Positions 38,802 to 50,800 of a stretch of 64,000 bases of DNA are shown here, piece by piece. The translations under genes were made by a program, and so were the position numbers. This DNA is from Loripinus fragilis (lineage: Eukaryota > Mollusca > Bivalvia > Lucinida > Lucinidae). The stretch is from contig OZ026516.1 in NCBI GenBank assembly GCA_964019695.1, forward strand, positions 96,906,368 to 96,970,367, read 5' to 3'. Each line of letters starts with the position of its first letter. Within the stretch, counting starts at the first letter, position 1. The notes beneath the pieces were generated by a model, which ran no database searches, had not been told where the DNA came from, and saw nothing but the letters and a program-made list of their open reading frames with translations.

Positions 38802-41800
38802 CTGTAAAGAAACAAACAATATCTGAAAATGAGTGTTTTTAAACTTTGGTGGTAAGTACATTCATTTCACTATCTGCACTGTACACAAAGGGACTCCACT
38901 CGGGAAAGTCCGTCATGGCTTGGTTGTACGTAAGGAGCATTACGCTTAGTACTTTGTACCAAAAAGCTCCATTTTGTTAGCTGGAACAAGCGTTTGGAAA
39001 ATTAGTTCTGTAAAATGTGGGCTCAGCTCTTTTAAAATCAATTACTCTGATAATCAAAATAGTTTAATCAGCAGAATAAATGAAGTTCATGTTTTTTCGA
39101 TAAAATATCGCCTTAGCGATAATTTATTGAAAAAACATAAACTTCATTTAAGCTGTTTGTTTTGCTGCAATCACACTTGTTATTGTTTTAACATGGTTTC
39201 CAAGACGTCAGCGTCACGTTATATAACGTCAGCATCATGTTATTACCCGCGTTATCAAAGTAGATCCTCGATGTACATCCGTAGTCTGATTCCATGGAAT
39301 TTCGTGGAATTGGCAGAGGCAGTTCCAATTGAAAGTGACCCGTTTGTTATATTTTTGTATACTTATTGCGCATGCTCAGTGTCACTATATAAATATACAA
39401 AAGATACCCAGGGGCACTAGACATTTAATTGTTTTATAAACATTCATCGTCCAATAAACTTTGTGTATGCTGTGTAACAGAAGGCTCTGGCAAAACTGTG
39501 TATGGGCCTTTGCTGCTTGCATATTAATAAACTACTAAAATTTCATTAGCTAGCTCAAAAAGTGGCAGCGATGATGAGCAATGACCACCATAGTTAGTAG
39601 AAATGGGTATTTGTTTAATTGGAATGCATTGGTGCACTGATTAAATCTAGACCTGTGTTGTTTGCTTATATTGCAAATTTCAGGGCCAAAGTATAATATA
39701 AACATAACAGTTACATAAAACTGCAGACCAGAGTTATTTCAACTTAATACAACTCAACCGTTTCAAAGATGTTGTACATAAAGCTTTTGTTACTTCTTTT
39801 TGAAGCTGTACACATATGGTAAAAGAAACAGTTGTCAGGGTGCGCAGGCTGGCATTCGCTGTCAGTTTTCACCTACGCAGATGCCAAGCCCATTAATGCC
39901 ATATTAGTTATACTTCCCGACAAGTGGGATTATTTCCACATTTTAATTGGTCTCATCGCGAGAATACCTGTTTTGGTGATTCTGACCAAGTAAGACTCAA
40001 ACCAGGCTGCTTAGCTACAGCATCTAGCTCAAATGGTAAAAAACTGCATGAAGCAAGTTTAGCTGTTATACATTAGAGAGTGACTAAGACTGTGTAAATG
40101 CGCAGGCAAATCTGTGCTTTTCCTGTTCGCTTGTAAAAATATCAGGTTTTCTCACGACAGGGCCCAATTTAAATTATACAATTATTGACTTCAATGAGTT
40201 AAACTTGAGGATTTATCGACCTGAAAAAGTGATATTCACCGAGGCCGCATGGTTGAGGTAAATATCACTTTTAAGGGTAGATAAAATTCTTATGTCTACC
40301 GAAATTTAAGTCAATAACTGTTTTGATATATGATTTTTCTTTTTTGAATGAAAATTCTCGACTTATATTATTATTATATTCCCATTATAAAAAGATTGGC
40401 TATAACATTAAATTAATTGCAACAGACTACATGCTTGGTAGTCAACCCAATTACCGTTGGCAACTTTGCTTTCCTCTTTAAATTGCACGCCGGTGGGTTG
40501 GACTTCAGACTCTATGATGGTTCCGACTTAAAGATTTATCTGTTGGTGAGATGGTAGGGGCCTGATGCTTTTGCTGTTTGTCGGGCCCACCAGGTTTACC
40601 TGTTGGATTTCTTTTGCTCCGGTATTCAGTTTAATTTACTGTTGAGTCCTTATCCTTGCTTTATCTCCTTGTTATATCTTGATTTATATGTTTTAGGAGA
40701 TGATGCATTGATAAGTTAGGGGTCTTTCATGCAAACCAAATAGCTATGTGTCTTGATCCACATCTGAATTAAGGGTGAGGTTGGCGCCGTTAAACCGGTT
40801 TAAGCCCTCCAGTAAAATATTTTACTGACCGTTCCAAGGCGGTACTCTTTTGTGGATATTTTGTGTTTTTGTTCTGTCTTGTGTTTGCTATGTCTTTGTG
40901 TGCGTCTGTTTATATGTGCTTTGTTGTCACCTGCTGGGAAAGGGCTGACCTCTTGGCTCTCGTTTGTGGTGTCTACTGTGAGTCTCTCACTTTCATATTG
41001 GTATCCTGGGTCAGGTGTGGTACTTGATTGTATCGATTCCTGATCTTTGCACCCTTACTTACTTACTTATAATTTTGCTGTTGAGGTCACGTTCAACCTA
41101 AGGATTTTCTCACAAGTTTTAGCAGCTGTTATTATAATATTTTAATGTAGTATTTTGTATTTTGAAATGTATATCAAATCTCTGAATGTGGAATGTTATA
41201 TTTAATCATAAAACACTCTTTTACATTTTGTTTAATCTAACAAAGAAAAATGAACAAACAAAACTAAACAAAACTGCTGGTTTCTTTTATTTACTTGTTT
41301 GGCCTCTTTAATATTAACTTACGTTCAAGGGTCGGGTCAAATCTGTTGAACTCGTAATCGAAGGTAAGGCCTAATGTTTTCTGAAGATCACGCTCAGCTG
41401 CGCACCACTTCACTTGGTTTGGAGGAAACTTGTAGGTAAGAAAGACGACACTCCAGGGGCCATCACAGTACACACGTCTACCTTCACTAAAACATATTCG
41501 CATTTACACAATTATCACATGAATTTAAATATTGTTTTCTAATTGTTGATTTACTGCAAATAGACATTCCGTCGTCTAGTGATAAAGATAAGGGCCCGGA
41601 ATTACAATGCCCCCTTAAAGTTAAGTATTGATATTTCAACATGCTATATTAAATGTTAAATAAATAGCCTGGATCGAAGTGGTATTTGTGGTCAAAAATA
41701 TCATTGTGATCTTCAGAAAAATTAAAACTATTTTGATTTTAATCAGTTTTAAACGTTATTTTTCGCATCATGAAAAATCAATACTTAACTTAAGTCTTCC

Positions 41801-44800
41801 TTAACTCTAAGGAGGCATTGTAATTCCGGGCCCAGGCCCCGAGGTTATAAAACTTTTTTCATGCTCAACTCAACTGAGCACGAAATTTCAACTACTCATA
41901 AAAACTAAAGTTCCGAAAAGTAAAGAAGTTTCTTGCTCTAAGTCTCTCAGATGTGGTATTTATCATGCTAATAAATGTTAAAATGCCAATAATTGTTGGC
42001 ATTTTAACATTTATGAGCAGGATAAATTTTGTGCTCAGCTGCGTTGAGCATGAAAAAAGTTTTATAACCTTGGTCCCAGGCCACAGACTAGATAATCGGA
42101 CTCTCCAGTTCTGGGAGGTATCATAATTTGAAAGCTCAATTAAGAAGCGCATTCTAAAGATTATAATGTGCTGATAACGAATAGCTAATATGGGAATGGC
42201 ATTTCATTTTTATTTTATAAAATACTATTGACTGATGGAAAGTAATAAAATAGTGAGTATGACCAGAAAATGACACAAACAAACCTGGTCTCGAGGTTAT
42301 ACAACTTGAGTACAGTATCAGACTCAAAATAAAGCGCAATGATTGGCTGCTTGCGGACACGTGTCCGCAAGCAGCCAATCATTGCGCTTTATTTGAGTCT
42401 GAGAATGAACTCAAGTTTTATTACCTCGAGGCCTGAGGAACTGTGGTGAGGAGATTAAAAGAAAATATCATGAATGTGATGGTGGGATAGCAAAATCCCT
42501 CTTGAGGATCCCAGTTTGGCATCAAAAGGCTTGCAGAGTGATGTCAAACAGTTCCCAAAGGACGGATTTGTATATCCCACCTTCATTCAAATTCTTTTTC
42601 TTGCAATCCATTAAATACCGCATTTCATATTATAAAAATAACTTTACGAAGTTCCTGAATACACTGAGATGCAACATGACATGATGATGACACTTTAACA
42701 TAACAATGACGTCACTTGACGACAATGTGCGTGAGTTCCAATACAATCAATGCACAGCATTCACGCGAAAGTCTTACCCCAATCAATGCACAGCATTCAC
42801 GCGAAAGTCTGGGTAAGATAACATGGGCAAGATAAGTTTTTTTCTATCACGGGGGTAAAATCTCGACAATCTGTATCTGGTGTGCATTAAATTAAATTAC
42901 AGACAAACAAAGGCACATCCATGAATGAAATTACATGATCTAAGCAAAGAAACCAGCTCTCTCTTCCTCTGCAAGATGAATGACAAACTTGCAAGTACAT
43001 GGAAACCAGGACCAAATGAGCTTCGACGCAAGAAAACCTGTCTTCGAGGGTTTGCGAACAACACAGGCGCAGACCAGCCTGCGCATCCGCGCAGTCTGAT
43101 CAGCGCCTTTGTTATTCGTTTTTGGAAAAGTACCATATTTAACCTTGCTACAGGTAAAATTTCAACTTTCTAGCTAGTCTCTGTAACTGAGGAGACCGGT
43201 TTGAAACCCGCTTAGACGGAAACCCCGAAGACAGGTTTTCTGGTGACGAGGCCAAAATACAACCCCCTACAACGAACACACAATAGAAGCAACAACAAAC
43301 AATAAACTAAAACAATGGAATTACCCCCTTAAAATTGTCAAAAGCTGCAACCACCAGGGGAGTTTGGTGGAGCTTTAATATACTTTGCTGGTTTAATTTT
43401 CGCCATAGATTCTTCAGTTGCTAAAAAACATCAAATATAGCTTGCATGGAATTTGAGTATACGTTATTCATGAATTGCTATAGGGAAGCTATCATTTCAA
43501 ATTATCTAACTATTTTAACATTGAGAAATCCCTAATGAACTCACAGACTGCCAGACCTTTGAAAAATAACTATATCAGCCACATTGGACCCAGAAAAAAC
43601 AAACTTTAGGTCCCAAGGTAAAAAGGAAAGGTACCTTAATATGGTTAAATATGCTTGGCCTTTGTTCTGGGGTTAAAACTTTGAAACTACATAATGTATT
43701 TGGGAGTTTATCAGTCAAATGCATATTTTTGGAGTATATAGATTTGTGTAGCAGTGGTCTTTGTTCTAAACTGGACTTTTTATGGTCACTTCCTAAGGCA
43801 ACCGTGTTAACGGCCTTGATGATGTTGTAAGTGAAACAAAAGAACAAAATATATTTAAATGAAAATGTGATCGTGGCAACCTTTGAAAAAAGACAAACAC
43901 TGTTTTTCACTCAACAACACACAAGAAGTCCGATAACTTTGTTGTGTTTTCAATAGCTTCAAAGAATTGAATCAAAATCATATATGGAATTAAAGAAATG
44001 CTGACCAAATTCATTTCTCAAATTGTATAACTTGTACATAACATTATATTATGATTCCTGCCTCACAATATGACAATGTTATATACACAAACAATGCTCC
44101 TTAAGTGTTTGATTCAAATTTTCCTTTTAACACGTGGCTTAGAAAAATATAGTTTTGAGAAAAGTGCCATTTTCACATAAAAAGTTCAATGGAGGTTTAT
44201 GGAGAGAAAATACAAATTTCTTAACAAAGCAGAGAGGATAGCTAAGATCAGGAATCATTGATTGGTCACAAGACAAACATTTGTTAACATTTTATGACTA
44301 ATTCTCGCTGAGGGTTGGACTATGTGTGGCTGTAAATGGTGATAAAAGTTTGCAGCATGTAGTTTTTTTTTAAAAATATTTTGGGCAATGAAAAATGTAT
44401 ATCAACTTACATAATGCAACATTCTGCAAATAAATTTTAAAATAGGGGACACATGTTTCATGTCCTCAAAGTATTGTGGAGGGAGCGCAGTGGCTCAGTG
44501 GTAGAGTGCTTGACTCAAGACCAAAATGCTGTGGGTTTGAGCCTCACCGGCGTCCCTGCGTTGTGGTCCTTGAGCAAGACCAATTTATCCTAGCTGAGTA
44601 CTGGTTCAACCCAGGAAGACCTGTCCCTATATAACTGAAAGATTGTTGATTGGACGTAAAGAATCAAATCAAACAAACAAATCAAAGTATTGTGAGACGG
44701 TGCTGTATAAGCACCTGGGACAAGTGGTGAAATCAGTAGGAAACAAATACATATTTCTTTGGATAATGTTTCACTGAACCCAAACTAAGCGATACATTTG

Positions 44801-47800
44801 GAAATTGCATGTGTTAAATGGCGCAAAAATGCAGCCTTTGTAAAAAAAACTTATAATGTAATAAAAGTTCCCAGATTAATATTGTCTCGTATTTAGTTCT
44901 GCCTACTGATTATTTTGTTCAATGAAGAAGATACTCCAATACATATCACAACTGTTATAAAACCAGAAGGTGATAGATGTAAAAATTAAAATACGTTTTG
45001 GTGTAATGCTAAATGTTAAATAATTTTGGGGTATAACTGATGCATATATGCCTGTTTTTGGAAACAGTAGATGCTGGAGCCCTGTCTTTGCTTCAGATAC
45101 CAACCTACCCACTGATGAAAGTAATAGGTAAGGGACATCAATGATTGTAAGGCCTGAGTTATCTTACTGCAGTTAAATGAAAACCTTAGCTATAACATGT
45201 GATTGGTTTTACAACCAGGCATACAGATTTTCGCATAATATAATACTACTCTCGGTGCAGTCTTTTATAACGTTTGGCTATCTTTTTGAACTGATCAGGA
45301 GAACAATTATTCCAAAGATTATTTTGATTATTAAACTGAATCACTATAAAAAAAACTGGCTTAGCTATTCTATTTTGCTGACGAATTTTCAAAACATCTT
45401 TGTATTTGGCAATCAAACACAGTAGGTTTAAGATCGTAATATATATTTAAATCTGAATTAAGGAGAATATATTGTAAATTTTACACACTAAATTGTAGTT
45501 GGTGTTTCTATGACTGATGACATTTTTTAGAATAAGACATTAGTCAAAAGCTTGAATTAACATACAAAATATTAGGAATATATAATTTAAAGAAATATTG
45601 ATAGAGCGTGTGAGTTCACTTGTCAGCGCTGAGCAGTGTAGTCAAATTATTCTGTATTCAGGTTCATTATGGCCAAAAATGAGTTCTTCGAATTAAGTTA
45701 AATACATACCAGAAATGTTTATAAGTGTGTTTTTTCATTCCCTTTAAGCAAAATATGATAAGTTATCCCCCCCCCCCCCCAAAAAAAAAAAGATGAAAGA
45801 AGGAGATGCGGATGTGAAAGAGCTTGTACATGTCTTTATATCATTTTAAAAATTTAGGACATATCGATACACATCATTTGGATATATGCCTTCTTTAATT
45901 CTTTCTCGATAGATACAAGCCAAAACAGACATACCAGAAAGAGTACCTGAATACTTGTATTTGAGCCACGACATGTGATGTCCAACAATTTGACATTTTG
46001 ACAAGTGTAGCCTCGGACGAGCCTCTGCAGCCTCCTTTTAAGCTTAGCAACTCCAAATGGTATTTAGTCAGTAGCTTAACACTCATAGAATATTCAAGCG
46101 ACTAGCAAAGGCTCTGATCAGACTGGGCGTATGCGCAGGCTGATCTGAGCCTATGCTGGTCGCACATACAACAATGTTGGAAATATCATGTCACGGCTCT
46201 ATTTTTTCTTTTATGTTAGAAAAAATACTGTAACTTACCAAAACGTTTAACTGACCATTTTCGTAGTTCTTTCGAGATACGAAGTTAGAAACACCAGTTT
46301 TATTTTCCATTGGTTGAAAGTACAGTGCATTCCTTCTTATTTTCAAGACGTCTAACTTCAGACTCTATGACGGTTCTGACTGTCAGGCCCACCGGGGTTT
46401 ACCTGTTGGATTTCTTTTGCTGCGGTATTCAGTTTTATGTACTGTTGCGTATATCTCGGTTAATATGTTCTAGGAGATGATGCCTGGATAAATTAAGGGT
46501 CTTTCATGCAAACCAAACATTTATGTGTCGTGATCCACATCTGAACTAAGGGTGAGGTTGGCGCTCCGTTAAAGCTGTTTAAGCCCTCCAGTTAAATATT
46601 TTTACTGACCCTTCCAAGGCGGTTCTTCTTTTGTGGATCATTTATGTTATTTATGTCTTGTGTTTGTCATGCTTTCGCGTCTGTTCATTGCTGCCTTGCG
46701 ATAACTTGAATGGAAAGTGCTGACCTCTTGGCTTTTGTTTGTGATGTTTATCATGAGTTTGTTACTTTCCTAATTGGTATTCTGGGACAGGTGTGGTAGT
46801 TGATTGTATCGATTCCTGATCCTTGATGTCTTTCTTACTTTCTCTACTATTTTTTGGACAGGAGAAGACAATGGCATGCTGGTAGTTTACCTGACTATTT
46901 CCTTAGTTCTGTCCAGACAGAAGAATATATAGACGTAGTCCCGTGGATGACTGGAGAAGAATGAGATAGTGATGCCTTCGCCTGTGGCTGGAAACGGTCC
47001 ATCTGAAGTTTGACAATAGATTGACTAGATACAATAGACATTAGTTAACTTGTCCATGGTGCCTGGAAACTGTCAGGATAAAGGAGAATGTGACGTTGAA
47101 ATCAAATGAGCCGTGCCATGTGATTTCCTACACTGTGACATTTTGACATGAAAAGACTCAGACGATCCTGTTCAGTCTCCTTTTAAGCTTTGAAACCCCA
47201 AATGATGTTCGGTCAGTAGCTAAACACTAATAGGATATTCAAACGACTAGCAAAGGCTCTGATCAGACTGCGCGTATGCACAGGCTGGTCTTAGCTTTGG
47301 CTGGTCGCACATACCACATTGTTGGAAATCACATATCACGGCTCATTGATGAATTTGAAATACAAGCAATTATTAGATCATGCGATCTGTCACAAACCGC
47401 AACAAAATTGAATGCAAAATAAGCTAGTATTAGTAAAAGTTAAAACACGAAAGTCTGTGTTGTAAACAATGTAACATACATTTGATTACTTTCCTGATAA
47501 CTGTCAAAACTTGAAAGTGAAACTCATCAAGGTTATGTTATAACAACATCAACACATCTATTCAAGTTAAATAAAAACAAGAGTCGCCACATGCGATTTC
47601 CAACAATGTGGTAGGTGCGATCAGCAAATGCTCAGATCAGCTTGTGCATTCGCGCAGTCTGATCAGAGCATTTGCTAGTTGCTTAAATAATCTATGATGC
47701 TTTAGCTCCTGACCAAACATAATTTAGAGTTTCTAAGCTTAAAACGAGGCTGCACAGGCTAGTCTGAGTCGACACTTGTCAAAATGCCTTATTGCTGGAA

Positions 47801-50800
47801 ATCACAAGTCGCAAATCAACTTAAGTCCCCACCAATATACATTCACTTTGACGAGACCAGGTACATGATGTACTTCAAATAAACAAGATTCGAGTTTTCT
47901 TGAGTACACATACTGTTATCTAAGTATGGACCTACTGAGATGAACATATTTAATTTTATCGCATCTGATTACAGCGGATATTGGCACTTTTTATTCACCC
48001 ACCACAAAGCGGAGAGAGGAATATAGGAATGCCAATCGTATGCCCGTCAGTCTGTCAGTCAATAAGTGTCTGTAAGTCTGTAACACTTTCTTGTCCTCTT
48101 CTTTTTTTTTCTGTACCCTTTAAAAGATTTTCATTAAACATTTGTCAAATGTTGATCTAAATGTGATGGTGTGCAAAATATATCACTCCACTACTTACAC
48201 TTCAGATCAAGGTCACATTTAAAAGTCATGGGATTCAGCTCTGAATTTCATGTCGGCTCGATATCTTCTTTACCATTGAAACGAATCTTATTACACGTTG
48301 CTCACATGTTGATCTCATTAAAATGCAGAACCTGTATGTTTCAGCTACTTAAACTCAATGTCAATGCCACATTTAAAGATCATGGAATTTAGACTTGAGT
48401 ATCGTGTCTGTTTCTTATCTCCTTTACCACTGAAAGGACTTTTAGTGAACTTTGGTCAAATGATGATCAAATTGAGGTGGTGTGCAGAACCCATGACTCA
48501 GATATTACTTGACTGTTCGCTTATTGTAAAGGCGGCGCCTCATGAATGCGTAATTAGGACTAGTCAACCTTAGACATAGGCAAAAGCTGAAAAGGAGGCG
48601 TGGTTTTATTCAAAAGTAACTGTATCATCTTGTGCCACAACCTCAGTCATTATTTTGTCCTTAAAACGCCAGCAAAATAACTACATCTGAAAATGTCCAT
48701 TTAACATAAGCAGGGAGGCAAACATTGTGGACCCAGATCAGACTGCTCCTACAGGAGCAGTCTGATCTGGGTCCACAATGTTGGGGCTTCAAAACATGGA
48801 CGACAAAAACATACATTCGTGATTTTGCGCTTTAAGGGTTAATAAATGTGAGTTCAGTGATTTTCATGAAACGCGCGCACGTTTGCGCGGCTCAAAAAGA
48901 TTATTAACTCTTTACAAAATAATAATTAAAACCTGATTCCCCTTCCTTAGCAGATGAAATAGTCAAACCACACCCAGATATGAATATTAAAGTTACCGCC
49001 TTTACAGTAAGCGAAAAGTCAAGTAATACGCAGATTCAATGTCAAGGTCATATTCAAAGTAATGTAATTCAGCTTTGAATATTGTGTCCATTCCGTATCT
49101 TCTATACTACTGGAAGGAAAATTACTAAAGTTTGGTGGAATGTGGATCTCAGTGAGACGTATGCATAACCAATGACTCAGCTACACAGGTTCAAGTTCAA
49201 TGTTACGTATAATTCTTGTCCATATCTATTTTACCTCTGAAAGTATTTTCATTCAACTTTGATGGCGGTGGTTCTGTTGTTGTTGACTTTTTGTTTATTG
49301 TTACTCCCATTGTGGGAGTCTGTAATGTTATGTTTTGTTGTACGTTACTTTATGTCCATTCTAGTATTGCAATCGTCTTGTTGGGGAAGAGAGAGCTGGT
49401 TGCTTTGCTTAATTTGTCTTCCTGGTGTCTCGTGGTGGTTGAGCGGCTCTTCCTCGCGGTGCCATAGGGTTGTCTGCGGTTTGTGATTGTGGTATTTCCT
49501 GATCATACTCACTTACTATTTTTAATAAGATGTCGCACTAATCGCTCGGCCACGTCGTCGCTTGTACAACCGGTTTCCCACCACTCCGTCTGTTATATTG
49601 AGTTATCCTTCAGACTGCATTTTTGCATAATTTACTCATAAATGGGTGTCATCTGCATGACAAGTCATCACAATACCACTCTAACACCTGATATATCCTG
49701 TAAAAAGCTTTACAATGCAGCATGTTTATAAAAAAAAGTTTAACTGTTTATAGCAGTATAAGGTCAAGATTTGCAATCAGGAACGTTTAAGAGCAATAAT
49801 TCTTGCAAGAAAACAACAAGCTGAAATACTTGTAATTCGAAAGTAAATCAAAAAGACTAAATACTAGCGTTTCGAAATTTCTTAACAATACTTGCAATTC
49901 GAATAAAACACCACGCCACGCTTTAATACTTGCAATATGAACACAAAACAACACGGAGAAAACAAAGAGTTTAATACTTGCAATTGGAATAAAAAAAAGT
50001 TCTTTTATACAAACACATGCATTTCGAATATATAAACAATACGATAATAATAATTGTAATCAAAAAAGAAAACAACAGGCTAACATTTTTGTGTGTGCGA
50101 GTAGCAGAGACTCTGATGAGACTACAAAGATGCACAGGCTCGTCTGAGCATTCACTGTTCGTATTTGCTTGACGTGTCATATTGTCATGAACTGACACTA
50201 CGTGTACTTGTAAATGAGCCACGGCACGAGAATTCTAACAATGTGGTGTGTGCGACCAGCAAAGACTCAGACCAGCCTGCGCATAAGCGCAGTCCGATCA
50301 GAGCCTTTGCTAGTCGTCGCTTGAATATTCTATGAATAGTAAGCTACTGACCGAACATCATTATGGGTTTCTAAGCTTAAAAGGAGGCTACACAGGCTCG
50401 TCTGAGTCTACACATGTCAAAATGCCACATTGTTGGAAATCACATGCCGTGGCTCAAATATCTACATACCGAATGTGTACACTGCTCTGTTACCTTCCTC
50501 TGTTACGGGTTCATATAACCACACATCGTTCACACAGACGCCTCCAAACCTGAATATATATGGAAGTTAGGATTACTGTAGGCAGAATAAAAGCAAATTT
50601 CATTTGCACAAATGTCATGACTCAACTATTTCACTAGGCATTGAAACATTATACAATAGGCGTCCGTCAATTCAACTTACCCTTGAAAGTGTTTGTCATA
50701 TACAATTATTGACTTCAATGAGGTAGACATGAGGTTTTATCTACCCGAAAAAGTGATATTCACCGAGGCCACAAGCCTTGCGGCCGAGGTGAATATCACC

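Larger units (their letters stand above)
48110..49258. repeat. Tandem repeats of about 145-190 bp, interrupted
   Basis: Units share a TTTACCAYTGAAA-G-TTT part, a TTTGGTCAAATG-TGATC part, a GTGTGCA(G/A)AA part and TCAA-GTCA-ATTYAAAG. The array is split by the transposon at 48504-49027 and resumes at 49028. Confidence 0.6.

Noticed and set aside
48171..48573. Open frames in the 48-kb tandem repeats
   Set aside because: They are periodic with the repeat unit and are not kept between units.
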